This document shows positions 39,252 through 48,467 of a DNA stretch of 64,000 nt, one piece after another. The DNA lies in contig NZ_CP069396.1 of the NCBI RefSeq assembly GCF_016887565.1, forward strand, positions 1,825,001 to 1,889,000, given 5' to 3'. The notes beneath the pieces are model-generated. The model ran no database searches. It saw only the letters and a list, made by a program, of their open reading frames with translations, and was not told where the DNA came from. The DNA is from Archangium violaceum (GTDB lineage: Bacteria; Myxococcota; Myxococcia; Myxococcales; Myxococcaceae). Position 1 is the first letter of the stretch, and each line of letters starts with the position of its first letter. The position numbers were made by a program, and so were the translations under genes.

Positions 39252-39734
39252 TCAGGGCTCGCAGAAGCCGCCGCGCACCCACTCGTTGGCGACGTCTCTG
39301 TTGAACTTGAAGGTCACGGGCACGCGATGCTTCGCGACGGTCGCGCCAGCGTCGTCGACGGCTGAGAGCAGCGCGTGGGGCTCATACTCATCGGCCACGA
39401 TCTCGAGCCGAACCTCGTACCAGCGGCCCTCCCAGGCGATGGAGAGCTTCTTGGTCATGGCCTGGTCGCGCTGTCGCGCGGAGCGGTCCAGGACCTCCGA
39501 GGCCGTTTTCACGAAGGTCGCGAACGCCGTCGCATCGAAGGGCTTGGGGTTCTTCTTATCGCGGCCCATCACCCACGGACTGATGAGGACGGGCTCGGCG
39601 AGCCCCTGCTTGCGGATTTCCACGGCCCAGCCGTCGTCCTCCTCGTTCTTGATGACCCTGGCCGTCCAGCCGTTCTTCCGCCAGAACGTGGGCTCCATGA
39701 CCTCGGGCTCGGCAGGTGTGCGCTCGTCGCTCAT
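39252..39734 (-). CDS. Hypothetical protein
   Basis: A 160-residue soluble protein with a GAGGAA ribosome site about 9 bases before the ATG. It starts acidic (MSDERTPAEPEVMEPTFW) and has two halves: a beta-rich N-domain (GWTARVIKNEEDDGWAVEI) and a C-domain with WEGRWYEVRLEI and FKFNRDVANEWVRGGFCE. No family recognised. Codon use looks genuine although mobile remnants flank it. Confidence 0.75.
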   Translation of the reverse strand: MSDERTPAEPEVMEPTFWRKNGWTARVIKNEEDDGWAVEIRKQGLAEPVLISPWVMGRDKKNPKPFDATAFATFVKTASEVLDRSARQRDQAMTKKLSIAWEGRWYEVRLEIVADEYEPHALLSAVDDAGATVAKHRVPVTFKFNRDVANEWVRGGFCEP

Positions 39735-39789
39735 GGGTGTTCCTCATACCCTCCGATTGCCATTTGCCAGAGAAGTATCTGCCCCCTGC

Positions 39790-39925
39790 GCTACTGTGCC
39801 CCATGGGGGTGCTCGCCCCCCTTACAACCGGCGCAGCGCACGGCCTTGCTGGCCCCAGCCCTCTCCGCCTCCCTGCACCCGCGCGCCGCCGAGCAAGAGG
39901 GCCCCCATTCCGCCTATACGCAAGA
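39790..39925 (+). mobile_element. IS91-like element 3' tail, copy A
   Basis: Matches the second half of the longer copy at 48577-48848, from GTGCCCCATGGGGGTGCTCG to CATTCCGCCTATACGC. Copies here, at 41108 and at 48577 end at the same sequence, as expected for an element terminus. No coding capacity left. Confidence 0.6.
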
Positions 39926-40337
39926 GGCGCTGGTAGTTACCGGCGCGGGAGGCAGGGCCAATCAGGGCGGAGAGTTCGACCCGGGGCGGACTGGCTCACA
40001 ACCTTCACCTTTTGCCGCACCCAGCCTCCGAGCAAGGACCAAGGTTTCGCCACGCCCGGTGCAAGAGCCGGGGGGGGCACCTTGAGCGCGATGGCCACAT
40101 CCCGTCATGAGCGCCCCTGTTCGCGCAGGTGCTGGACGGCTTCGAGGTCCACCTCGCGCTGGGGAGGCCCCAACCCGGGTTCATCCCCGCCAGCGCTTCC
40201 ACTTGAATAGGGCGGGGTATGTCAGAACGAATCTGCCGGCATCTGGATTGATGTAGATAAGTGACCTACATGGGCTGACGAGCTTCACCCCACGCCCTTG
40301 CAGCTGGTCTACGTAGACAAGTTGCTCGACGAGACAC
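39926..40337. other. Remnant DNA without a recognisable gene
   Basis: About 410 bp between two IS91-like tails. Short frames here lack good starts and codon bias. I see no RNA gene or hairpin of note. Confidence 0.5.
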
Positions 40338-40527
40338 CTGGAACTGCCCACGCGGCCTGCAAAGAGGGCCCCGGCGCAGAGGCCACCCCAGCAGGTGTGG
40401 TGTTGGCTTGGCGCAGCCACCACCACCAACTCCCTGCCGCTCTCCTCAAGCAAGAGCGGCCAGGGCGGCAGTGTGCCCCATGGGGGTACTCGGCCCCCTA
40501 CACCGGCGCCGCGCACCGCCTTCTCGG
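40338..40527 (+). mobile_element. IS91-like element 3' tail, copy B (left part)
   Basis: Matches 48580-48770 in copy D. The sequence breaks off at ACCGCCTTCTCGG where the IS3-type fragment begins; the rest of the tail reappears at 41108. Confidence 0.6.
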
Positions 40528-41107
40528 TGAGTGTCAACGTAGTTGTCGCGAGAAGCTGACTCAAGCAGTAGGCTGGAGAGAAGGCACTGCCGGGGTGGTG
40601 GGCGAGGAGGGGTTGAGGCGGACAGGCCCAGTAGGAGTCCAGTCGCGAGTGTTGCCGCGCCAGCGCGCGGGGTGACGATGGCGAGCGCGCTGGTACACCT
40701 GGTCACGCTGAGCGAGCAGTTGAGCCTCGCGGCCAAAGTGTCTGTCGTCCGGAGTGACGAAGCGGATGGCGCTGTGGCGATGCTGGCAGTTGTACCAGCT
40801 GACGAAGGAGGCCACCCAGGAGCGAGCTTCCTCGAGAGAGGAGAAGGGCTTGTCGGGGAAGCTGGGAAGGTGGCCAGCATGGTGGCCCCTTTCATGGGCC
40901 CACCGTTGTCCGAGTGCAGGGTGAGGCCCTGGGGACGCCCGGCATCTTCCCAGCAGCTGCGGATGAGGGCCGCGGCCTTCTCGGTGGACTCCTCCGCGTG
41001 CACCTGCCAGCCCATGACGCGACGGCTGTACACGTCCACCACCAGGTAGAGGTAGAGGAAGGCTCCGCGCACCGGCCCCTTGAGGTAGGTAATATCCCAG
41101 CTCCACA
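40528..41107 (-). pseudogene. Dead IS3-family transposase (OrfB) fragment
   Basis: The minus strand encodes the integrase core: WDITYLKGPVRGAFLYLYLV with the first Asp, YSRRVMGW, and LHSDNGGPMKGATML with the second Asp. After MLATF about 40 codons including the catalytic Glu are deleted and the frame shifts to PDKPFSSLEEARSWVAS, then WYNCQHRHSAIRFVTP. The N-terminal third and OrfA are missing. It lies inside an IS91-like tail, so it is a nested, inactive insertion. Confidence 0.8.
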
Positions 41108-41170
41108 CCTCCTCCGCTTCCCTGCACCAGCCCGCCGCCCAGCAACAGTGCCCCCATTCCGCCTATACGC
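41108..41170 (+). mobile_element. IS91-like element 3' tail, right part of copy B
   Basis: TCCTCCGCTTCCCTGCACC to CATTCCGCCTATACGC matches the end of copy D (48785-48842) and ends about 9 bp before the stop codon of the convergent hydrolase gene. Confidence 0.6.
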
Positions 41171-41178
41171 ACTGCTAT

Positions 41179-42294
41179 TCAGGCAAGATGGTTGTTGAAG
41201 AACGACGTGAGCTTGTCCCACGGGATGAGCTTCACCCGGTCGTAGAGGTCCACGTGGCCAGCGCCAGGCACGATGTAGAGTTCCTTCGGTTCGGAGGCCT
41301 TCTTGAAGGCGTGCTCGCTGAAGATGCGTGAGTGCGCCTGGTCGCCCGTGATGAACAACACCGGGCGCGGGGAAATCCAATCAAGATGCTCGAAGGACCA
41401 GAAGAGCGACATGGCAGCGCCACTGGTGAGCGACATCGCCGTGGTCGAGCGCGGATGGTGGCCGCGCGGCGTGCGGTAATAGTCGAAGAACTCTCTATCA
41501 ATCGCCGACGAATGCTCGGTGATGACTTCAGGCGTTCCAATCACCATCGCTCGCTGTCCACCATCCACTTCCGCCCAGCGTTGCGCTGCGATTTTCTCCA
41601 GGTTCTTCCTGAGTCCGGCTTTGTCCAGGCTCTCCGCCAGCCCCTGCCGGCTAGCCTGGCCGATGTCGTACATGCTGACCGTGGCAACGGCCTTGATGCG
41701 AGGGTCGATTTCCGCAGCCGCCAAGCCAAAGCCGCCACTGCCACAAACGCCGATGACGCCGATGCGGTTCCGGTCGACCAACGGATTCGTGCCGAGGTAG
41801 TCGACGGCGGCGCTGAAATCCTCGACGAACGCCTCCGGGGAGGCGATGAAGTGTGGCTGGCCTCCGCTCTCGCCGTTGTAGGAAGCATCGAACGCGAGGG
41901 TGATGAAGCCGCGTTCGGCCATGGTCTGCGCATACAGGCCGGAGGTTTGCTCTTTCACGCCACCGTAGGGGTGACCAACGACGATCGCGGGTGCCCGCTT
42001 CTTCCGGTCCAGGTTCTTGGGTACGTACAAGTCAGCGACCAGCTTGATGCCGAGTCGGTTATTGAAGGACACCTTCTCGTGGTTCACCAGAGGGCTTCGC
42101 GGGAAGGTCTTATCCCAGACCCCGGTGTCTTGCGCGAACGCAGCGCCTCGCGCAGGATGCTCCGCAGCCTGGCAAGCGCTCGCCCCCAGCGCGGCAACGA
42201 CTCCCACCAACTTGAGAAGGTGACGTCGGCCTGCGCCCGGGCCCGCGGATTTCCTTGGCACCGCCTTTCCCGCGGCATCAGATCTCGTTTCCAT
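41179..42294 (-). CDS. Exported alpha/beta hydrolase
   Basis: A 371-residue alpha/beta hydrolase with a Tat-type signal (RRHLLKLVGVVAALGASACQA, also a possible lipobox). Nucleophile elbow GVCGSGGFG, oxyanion-side motif VVGHPYGG, acid near FITGDQAHS, and the His in PGAGHVDLYD. AGGAGA stands 8 bases before the ATG at 42294; an ATG at 42321 is possible. It belongs with the large group of YcjY/dienelactone-hydrolase-like proteins; substrate unknown. Confidence 0.87.
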   Translation of the reverse strand: METRSDAAGKAVPRKSAGPGAGRRHLLKLVGVVAALGASACQAAEHPARGAAFAQDTGVWDKTFPRSPLVNHEKVSFNNRLGIKLVADLYVPKNLDRKKRAPAIVVGHPYGGVKEQTSGLYAQTMAERGFITLAFDASYNGESGGQPHFIASPEAFVEDFSAAVDYLGTNPLVDRNRIGVIGVCGSGGFGLAAAEIDPRIKAVATVSMYDIGQASRQGLAESLDKAGLRKNLEKIAAQRWAEVDGGQRAMVIGTPEVITEHSSAIDREFFDYYRTPRGHHPRSTTAMSLTSGAAMSLFWSFEHLDWISPRPVLFITGDQAHSRIFSEHAFKKASEPKELYIVPGAGHVDLYDRVKLIPWDKLTSFFNNHLA

Positions 42295-42435
42295 CGTCGA
42301 TCTCCTGGTCATGACTTTCATCTCCGCTGTTGTGGCTGCTTCTTCCTGACCACTGCGAAGAGAACATGCACTCCGGCACGCCGATGAACCAGGAGTCTGC
42401 CGGTGAATGGGCTGCTAAGCGCAGCTTGACAGTGC

Positions 42436-42455
42436 GCGCGGCGCGAGCGCCGCGC
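42436..42455 (-). terminator. GC-rich hairpin after the LysR gene
   Basis: GCGCGGCGC and GCGCCGCGC separated by GA, about 54 bases after the stop of the minus-strand LysR gene. No T-tract. Confidence 0.35.
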
Positions 42456-42508
42456 GGACGGAGCGTACCGCGTGCTCATCGTGACCAGCCGTGGCCATCG
42501 CGAACACG

Positions 42509-43414
42509 TCATACCGCCTTGGTGGAGAGTTCCCTGGCGGCCTCCACGAAGAGGCGCAGCGGCCCCGAGCGCTGTGCGCGACTGGGATAGTACAGGAAGA
42601 AGCCCGGCACGGTGGGGGCGTACGCCTCGAGCACCCGGACGAGCCGGCCGCTGCGCAGCTCCTCTTGCACCGCCGGCTCCAGGGCATACGCCAGGCCCTG
42701 CCCTTCGGCTGCGAGCGCCACGCTGGTCGTGTGGTCGTTCGTGGCGATGCCGCCGCGCACGGGCACGCGCCAGCTCTTGCGCCCTCGCTCGAGTTCCCAG
42801 ACGTAGGCGGTCCCGGTCGTCTGGGAGCGCAGCGTGATGCACTCGTGGCGCAGCAGGTCCTCGGGCCGCTCGGGGGTGCCGTGACGCGCGAGGTAGCTCG
42901 GCGCCCCCACGACGACGAAGCGGAAGGTGTCCGTCAGGCGCACCTGCACCATGTCGCGCTCGATGGACTCGCTCAGGCGCACGCCCGCGTCGTAGCCCTC
43001 GGCCACGATGTCGACGAATCGCTCCTCGACGACGACCTCCACCTCCACGCGCGGGTGGCGCGCGCGGAAGGCGGGCACGACGGGCGTGATGAGGAAGGGC
43101 ACCGCGGCTCGCGGGACGGACAGCCTCAGCCTTCCGACGACCTCGCCGGGTTGCGCCGAGACGCCCTGGAGCGCGGCGAGCGCCTGGGCCAGTCCTGGAC
43201 CGGCCTCCTCCACCAGCCGCCGCCCCGCGTCCGTCACGGCCACGCTGCGCGTGGTGCGGTTGAGCAGCACCACGCCCAGTTGTGCCTCGAGCTGGCGCAC
43301 CGACTGACTCACCGCGGCCGAGGAGACGCCGAGCTCGCGCGCCGCCCCGCGGAAGCTCTGGAGGCGCGCCACCACCAGGAAGACGTGGAGCTGCGGGAAG
43401 AGGACCGTCTTCAT
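42509..43414 (-). CDS. LysR-family transcriptional regulator
   Basis: A 301-residue LysR regulator: N-terminal helix-turn-helix (FLVVARLQSFRGAARELGVSS, then SAAVSQSVRQLEAQLG and TTRSVAVTDAGRRL) and a C-terminal effector domain. It is divergent from the MFS exporter gene about 300 bp away and may control it, and it is upstream of the hydrolase gene on the same strand. Confidence 0.93.
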   Translation of the reverse strand: MKTVLFPQLHVFLVVARLQSFRGAARELGVSSAAVSQSVRQLEAQLGVVLLNRTTRSVAVTDAGRRLVEEAGPGLAQALAALQGVSAQPGEVVGRLRLSVPRAAVPFLITPVVPAFRARHPRVEVEVVVEERFVDIVAEGYDAGVRLSESIERDMVQVRLTDTFRFVVVGAPSYLARHGTPERPEDLLRHECITLRSQTTGTAYVWELERGRKSWRVPVRGGIATNDHTTSVALAAEGQGLAYALEPAVQEELRSGRLVRVLEAYAPTVPGFFLYYPSRAQRSGPLRLFVEAARELSTKAV

Positions 43415-43655
43415 GGACGTGGTTCCTTGGGAGCGCCGCTGTGGCCCACCTTGGCGACCCGGCGGGAGCAGCGGCGGAAGGCGAAGCGGAGCCACCATAC
43501 TATCAACCCCTCAACGGCCCGCTCGCTCCTCGCCGTCTGGTGTGGGCGGGGCCCGGCACGTACTCCCGCCGCCACGCCTTGCTGCTTCAGCGAGCACGAC
43601 CCCGAGGGCCCACTGTCAACCAGGGCTGAACGGCCCGTTCGCATTCAGCGCGTAG

Positions 43656-43674
43656 CCCCCGGCGGAGCCGGGGG
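43656..43674. repeat. 8-bp inverted repeat upstream of the MFS gene
   Basis: CCCCCGGC-GGA-GCCGGGGG, 37 bp before the MFS start. Could be a leader hairpin, or a terminator for transcripts entering from the left. Confidence 0.5.
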
Positions 43675-43710
43675 GTTACCTCTGAGCACGACTTCGAGCT
43701 GGAGCAGACG

Positions 43711-45093
43711 ATGGCAACGGGAAACGAGATGGGACGGTTCACCGGGAAGGTGACGGCGAACAGACGGTCCAACGCAGATGTCGATGCCTTGGTGCGCACG
43801 CAACAGCCCGAGAAAACCATGACCATCCAACTCGCCGGCGCGTCCGTGGCGCCGACCCCTCGCTCCGCGTCGTGGGGAGCCGTGTTCGCGCTCACCCTGT
43901 GTGTCTCGACCCTCATCGCCTCCGAGTTCATGCCGGTGAGCCTTCTGACGCCGATCGCGTCGGACCTTCATCTGAGCGAAGGCGGCGCCGGTCAGGCGAT
44001 CGCGGTGTCCGGCCTGTTCGCCGTGGTGACGAGCCTCTTCATTGCGTCCGCGGCCAAGGCCATCGACCGCCGGAAGCTGCTCCTGGGTCTCACCGGCTTG
44101 ATGCTGGCCTCGGGCCTCGTCGTCGCCCTGGCGCCGAACTTCACCGTGCTCATGATCGGACGTGCCCTGCTCGGCGTCGTCATCGGAGGCTTCTGGTCGT
44201 TGTCGGCGGCCACCGTCATGCGCCTGGTGCCCGAAGAGGACGTGCCGCGTGCGCTCGCCTTGCTGAACGGCGGCAACGCGCTGGCCACCACCGTCGCGGC
44301 GCCGCTCGGCAGCTTCCTGGGGCAGTACATCGGGTGGCGTGGTGCGTTCTTCGTGGTCGTTCCGCTCGCGGCGATCACCCTCGTGTGGCAGTTCTTCACC
44401 TTGCCTGGGATGCCCACTGAGCGAGCCGCTCCGCCCCCGAGCACGTTCGCCGTCCTTCGACGCCCCAAGGCTCTGGCGGGCATCCTGGCGGTCACCTTGC
44501 TCTTCATGGGCCAGTTCGCCCTGTTCACGTACCTGCGTCCCTTTCTGGAGACGGTGACTCGGGTCGGGGTGTCCACGCTTTCGCTGCTCCTGTTGGGCAT
44601 GGGCGCCGCGGGGCTCCTGGGCACGTATCTCATCGGATTCTTCGTGGCCAGGCGGCTGACTGCGGTGCTCATCGCCGCGCCACTCGCGATGGCGGTTATC
44701 GCGGTTGTCCTGGTCGTCCTCGGCCGGTCCCTTCCGGCCACGGCCCTCCTCCTTGCGGGTTGGGGGCTGATCGGCACGGCGGTGCCGGTCGCGTGGTGGA
44801 CGTGGCTCAGCCGCACACTGCCGCACGACGCGGAAGCTGGCGGCGGACTCATGGTTGCGGCGGTCCAGCTCGCAATCACGGCTGGCGCCTCGATCGGAGG
44901 ACAGCTGTTCGACCGCGGCGGCTACCAGAGCACGTTCGTGGCGAGCGCCGCGCTGCTCGGGGGAGCGGCGCTGCTGGCGTTCAGGGCGTCGCGGGCGGTC
45001 GGGGCTTCCGGCGGGAGGGGGGCGAGCGATTCTGGAGCACCTGGGCCTGGCCACGGCAGGTGCGGAGCTGGCCCAGGCGCGAGGGCCACATAA
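43711..45093 (+). CDS. MFS exporter, NepI/arabinose-efflux-like (3' end altered)
   Basis: A 460-residue 12-helix major facilitator of the DHA1 type. FALTLCVSTLIASEFMPVSLLTPIA opens helix 1, and FIASAAKAIDRRKLLLG is the loop 2-3 motif A region. The protein resembles purine ribonucleoside (NepI-like) or sugar exporters. Start at 43711 has GGAG 9-12 bases upstream; ATG 43819 is an alternative. The last ~30 residues are Gly/Pro-rich and come from IS91-like DNA, so the original C-terminus was replaced. Confidence 0.85.
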   Translation: MATGNEMGRFTGKVTANRRSNADVDALVRTQQPEKTMTIQLAGASVAPTPRSASWGAVFALTLCVSTLIASEFMPVSLLTPIASDLHLSEGGAGQAIAVSGLFAVVTSLFIASAAKAIDRRKLLLGLTGLMLASGLVVALAPNFTVLMIGRALLGVVIGGFWSLSAATVMRLVPEEDVPRALALLNGGNALATTVAAPLGSFLGQYIGWRGAFFVVVPLAAITLVWQFFTLPGMPTERAAPPPSTFAVLRRPKALAGILAVTLLFMGQFALFTYLRPFLETVTRVGVSTLSLLLLGMGAAGLLGTYLIGFFVARRLTAVLIAAPLAMAVIAVVLVVLGRSLPATALLLAGWGLIGTAVPVAWWTWLSRTLPHDAEAGGGLMVAAVQLAITAGASIGGQLFDRGGYQSTFVASAALLGGAALLAFRASRAVGASGGRGASDSGAPGPGHGRCGAGPGARAT

Positions 45094-45109
45094 GGCCGCG
45101 TGGTGTTGA
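45024..45109 (+). mobile_element. IS91-like transposase C-terminal remnant
   Basis: A second frame across the MFS 3' end reads AILEHLGLATAGAELAQARG to AWC and stop, which is the typical end of IS91-family Y2 transposases (ILxHLGLxT-x(n)-APARxP). Confidence 0.55.
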
Positions 45110-45578
45110 GGCTCAAGCCGCCAGGGCCAAGAGAGCCAGGCCCCTGCCGCACACCTCCTGGGAGGGCGGCCAGGGCCAGCGTGTACCCCAAGGGGCTGCG
45201 CGGCTTCTCCACCAGCCTGGCGCACTGCTCGGGCGGCCCCGTCAGCGGCCCTCCGCTTCATATCGAAGGAGGCGCGGCTTGACGGTCTATGACATGCATG
45301 CGGCTGGGGTTCCGTCCCGGAAGACGATGCAACTCGCCAACTCCATTCATTTGTCGAAAGCCCCCGCGCTCGTGGATGCTCAACGCCATGTCCTTGACGC
45401 TCACCGCCTCGCTGTGAGGGAGCCCCTCGTTGTCGAGGAGTCAGCTTGGGGCCGCTCACCGAACGAGACGCTTGTCGCGCTCGCGCGCTGAAGGAGCCCC
45501 TGGGCGACACGTCCGCTGGTGCGCATATGCTGCGCCTTCGCTTGTCATCCTGACGGAGCCTGCCATCATCGAGCGCCT
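45110..45578. other. Intergenic with decayed IS91-like tail
   Basis: The first ~130 bp resemble the non-coding tail seen at 48690-48760 (GGCGGCCAGGGC and following). The rest holds no gene I can support; 45350-45480 has a weak open frame without a ribosome site. The promoter for the outer-membrane protein gene should be near 45500. Confidence 0.5.
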
Positions 45579-46838
45579 ATGTGGTACCCCGTCGCGCTCG
45601 CGCTCCTCCTGCTCCATGGCCTTGCGGCTCCGGTGCTCGCGGCCGGGCAGCAGCCCCCGGCGGGCGCCCTGCGCGTGTTCCTCGACTGCGAGGCGTGCGA
45701 CGAGGATTTCCTGCGCTCAGAGCTCACCTTCGTGGACTACGTGCGGGACCGGGAGGTCGCCGATGTCCACGTCCTCGTGAGTACCGAGAGCACCGGCGGG
45801 GGCGGGAGCGTGTACGAACTGCGCTTCCTCGGCCGCGGCCACTTCGAGGGCATCGAGCAGGTGCTCCACTCCAGGTCCGAGCAGATGGACACGCTCGACA
45901 CCCGCCGCCGGGGCCTCGCCCGGGTGCTCGCGCTCGGGCTCGTGCGCTACGTGGCGGAGACGCCGCTCGCGGACTACCTGAAGGTCGACTTCGAGGTGCC
46001 GCGCGCAGCGGCCGAGGCGGCCACCCGCGACCCGTGGAACTTCTGGGTCTTCAACATCGGCTTCTCCGGGAGCCTGAGCGGCGAGCGCTCCGACGCTCAG
46101 ACCTCCCTGAGCGGCACCCTCAGTGGCAACCGTACGACGGAGTCGTGGAAGATCAACCTGCGCTTCGATGGCGACTACAGCAAGCAGCGCTTCGAGTTCG
46201 AGGAGGGGGGAGCCTTCACCACGGCCTCGCACTCCCTGGGCGCGTCGGCGCTCCTGGCCCGGTCCGTGTCGCGCCACTGGTCGCTGGGCCTCACAACCCA
46301 CGCTACCTCCTCCTCCTTCCACAACTACCGGCTGCGCCTCCGGGTCGCGCCGGGCATCGAGTACAACGTCTTTCCCTACTCGCAGGCCACCCAGCGCATC
46401 CTGACGCTGTTCTACACGGTGGGCCTGCAGAACCTCGCGTACCGGGAGGAGACGCTCTTCGGTCGCATCTCCGAGCGCCTGCTGGACCATCGCCTGACCA
46501 CGACGCTGGCCCTGCAGCAGCCCTGGGGCACGGCCTCCGCTTCGCTGGAGTTCGCGCAGTTCCTCACCCGGCCTGACAAGTATCGCCTCACCGGCGAGGT
46601 GAACCTCGAGATGCGCCTCTTCAAGGGGCTCTCGATGGATGTGAGCGGGAACGTGGCGCGCCGCCGGGATCAGATCAACCTGCCGCGCGGAGCCGCGACC
46701 GAGGAGGAGATCCTCGTGCGCCAGCGGGAGCTAGCCACCGACTACGAGTACGGGCTCAACCTCGGCTTCAAGTACACCTTCGGCTCCATCTTCAACAACG
46801 TCGTCAACCCGAGGCTCCGCGGCGCGGATGGGTTTTGA
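45579..46838 (+). CDS. Outer-membrane beta-barrel protein
   Basis: A 419-residue exported protein. Signal peptide MWYPVALALLLLHGLAAPVLAAG. Residues ~30-140 form a periplasmic-looking domain (VFLDCEACDEDFLRSELTFV, DVHVLVSTESTGGGGSVYEL). From ~150 the chain alternates aromatic/hydrophobic and polar residues in many short strands (WKINLRFDGDYSKQRFEFEE, SLGLTTHATSSSFHNYRLRL) and ends in Phe, the pattern of an outer-membrane barrel. Cargo unknown. Confidence 0.78.
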   Translation: MWYPVALALLLLHGLAAPVLAAGQQPPAGALRVFLDCEACDEDFLRSELTFVDYVRDREVADVHVLVSTESTGGGGSVYELRFLGRGHFEGIEQVLHSRSEQMDTLDTRRRGLARVLALGLVRYVAETPLADYLKVDFEVPRAAAEAATRDPWNFWVFNIGFSGSLSGERSDAQTSLSGTLSGNRTTESWKINLRFDGDYSKQRFEFEEGGAFTTASHSLGASALLARSVSRHWSLGLTTHATSSSFHNYRLRLRVAPGIEYNVFPYSQATQRILTLFYTVGLQNLAYREETLFGRISERLLDHRLTTTLALQQPWGTASASLEFAQFLTRPDKYRLTGEVNLEMRLFKGLSMDVSGNVARRRDQINLPRGAATEEEILVRQRELATDYEYGLNLGFKYTFGSIFNNVVNPRLRGADGF

Positions 46839-46852
46839 CACGGCTCGAGGGG

Positions 46853-46964
46853 TCTCTGGAGTGACTGTCCTGGTACGTCGAGTAGCCCCACCCGGTGACC
46901 CAGAGGCGGGCGCCCGCGAGGCCATGGGCCGTGAGCACCGAGCGGACGGTGTCGAACTGCACCC
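46853..46964 (-). pseudogene. Glycoside hydrolase fragment
   Basis: The minus strand reads VQFDTVRSVLTAHGLAGARL then WVTGWGYSTY. In clan GH-A type enzymes the equivalent is WVTEWGYSTY with a catalytic Glu, which is Gly here. Only this ~35-codon piece remains, next to the stop of the Cys-rich gene. Confidence 0.55.
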
Positions 46965-47458
46965 TAGAAGCATGGCCGGCAGAACTTCCCCGGCGTCCCG
47001 ACCTCTCCAATGCGATTGAGGTCGGCACAGACGCCGCTCAGGCAGTCCATGTCGCGTGAGCAGGCCGTCCCCTGGAACCGCTTCACGTAGCAGGTGCGGA
47101 CCCCTCCAGACTCAGCTCCGCACACCTCGTCGGCCGTGCACTTGCCGCCCGTGGTGCAGTCCTCGCCCAGCCCGGGAAGCCGCAGGCAGACCGCGCGGCT
47201 CGCGCCCGGCGGGGTGGCGCAAAGCTGGCTTGCGCACTGGCCGGAATGTTCGCACGCCTGTCCTTCTGCGCGCCCGGCCTCGCAGGTCCCGCTCAACCGG
47301 TTCATCGGGTTGAGCACGCACGTGTGCCCGGGGTTGCAGGCCGTGTCGGCCGTCTCGGGGAAGCACAGTCTTCCGACGTCCTGGAGGGGCTTGCACCGCG
47401 GCCTCAGCCGCAGGGGGGCCCGCGAGCTCACCGACACCATTGACGAGCTGTGCCGCAC
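46964..47458 (-). CDS. Cys-rich protein, possibly truncated
   Basis: A 164-residue Cys-rich protein with about 18 Cys in pairs such as CNPGHTC, CEHSGQCASQLC, CTTGGKCTADEVC and CSRDMDCLSGVC, like the Dickkopf/EGF-type modules common in myxobacterial surface proteins. It has no signal peptide, so it is probably the 3' part of a longer gene or its start is wrong. Confidence 0.5.
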   Translation of the reverse strand: MRHSSSMVSVSSRAPLRLRPRCKPLQDVGRLCFPETADTACNPGHTCVLNPMNRLSGTCEAGRAEGQACEHSGQCASQLCATPPGASRAVCLRLPGLGEDCTTGGKCTADEVCGAESGGVRTCYVKRFQGTACSRDMDCLSGVCADLNRIGEVGTPGKFCRPCF

Positions 47459-47773
47459 CCGGGACGAGGCCCGCGCCGCCTGAGGGGGCCCGGTCTGACC
47501 GCCTTCCCTGTCGGCGCACGTCCTGGGAACGGGCTCGGCAGGGAATGGGAACAGGGTGCCTCATTGCCATTCCCGCGCCGCGGCTTTCCCTCGGCATCTC
47601 CCCATCAGCGCCGCAGAGCAGTCGAGGCCCTCCCACTGCCTTTGGTGCCTCCTTCTCTTGCGGTGAACAAGCTGAAACTGGCGGCGTCAGGAAAGAGGAT
47701 CCCGGGTTCAAGCAGGACGGTGCCATCCGACGAACGAGCACGCACTCAACGCGAGAAAGGAAGAAGGAACACC
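47459..47773. other. Intergenic, nothing recognised
   Basis: About 315 bp upstream of the His-rich secreted protein. No gene or RNA seen; it should hold that gene's promoter. Confidence 0.5.
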
Positions 47774-48076
47774 ATGTCGAGTGGATGGAAGAATCGGTTT
47801 GGTTTCAGGGGGGCAATGCTCACGGTGGGGATGGTGGTCGGCTCGGCGGTCCCTGCGCTCGCCCTTGCGCATGGTGGGGCGGAGGACCAGCAGACGCAGT
47901 ACGACAAGGACACCGGCGGCTCGGGAGGCCATGACGACGAGAAGAAGAAAGTCTGCCACAACGGAAAGACCATCGAGGTGGGCGCCCCCGCGGTGGACGC
48001 CCACCTGCGTCATGGTGACAAGAAGGGCCCCTGCCCTCACGGCGGCCACGACCACGACCACGACAAGGACTACTAG
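47774..48076 (+). CDS. Small secreted His/Asp-rich protein with CHxGK...HGD motif
   Basis: A 100-residue exported protein with AAGGAA before the ATG. Signal peptide through ALALAHG. The mature part carries VCHNGKTIEVGAPAVDAHLR followed by HGDKKGPC, a motif seen in many bacterial surface proteins (CHKGKTI-x-AVxAHLxHGD-x-GxC) whose Cys/His pattern could hold a metal or disulphide. The tail is His/Asp-rich (GGHDHDHDKDY). Function unknown. Confidence 0.75.
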   Translation: MSSGWKNRFGFRGAMLTVGMVVGSAVPALALAHGGAEDQQTQYDKDTGGSGGHDDEKKKVCHNGKTIEVGAPAVDAHLRHGDKKGPCPHGGHDHDHDKDY

Positions 48077-48201
48077 GACACGGGCCTCTCCGGCTCCAAG
48101 CAGAGCCGGTGGTAGCGGTCGGCTCCTGGGACGGTCCTTCCCACGGCAGGCGCAGCGGCGCCCCGGAGGCCCCGCTCGTCGGCCACCGGGCTCCTTCAGG
48201 C

Positions 48202-48366
48202 TCAGGCCGGCGCGGTGGCGGGGGCCTCGCTGCGCTCCGCGGTGCCCTCACGCAGCTCCATTCCCAGCGCGTGCGGGTTGAAGTACGCGTAGAAGCGGCG
48301 GATGCGGTCGCCGTCCCATTCGATGATGGAGACGCCCTCGTAGGAGATGGCCGCGCCGTTGTGAGC
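48202..48366 (-). pseudogene. 3' remnant of a SnoaL-like (NTF2-fold) gene
   Basis: Minus-strand frame: NGAAISYEGVSIIEWDGDRI, then RRFYAYFNPHALG and a stop at 48202. The I-x-x-FxAYFNP ending is typical of SnoaL-like NTF2-fold proteins. The 5' part was lost next to the IS91-like copy. Confidence 0.6.
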
Positions 48367-48467
48367 CGTGCTCCCCCAAGCAGGTGCGGAGGAGGCGTAA
48401 CTGCTCGCCGGCCCCCGTCATGACGAGAGGGGCCGCGACGTGAGACCTCCGGGCCACGAACCTGGAG

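Noticed and set aside
43645-45510. 621-codon minus-strand frame
   Set aside because: Antisense to the MFS gene with shadow composition.
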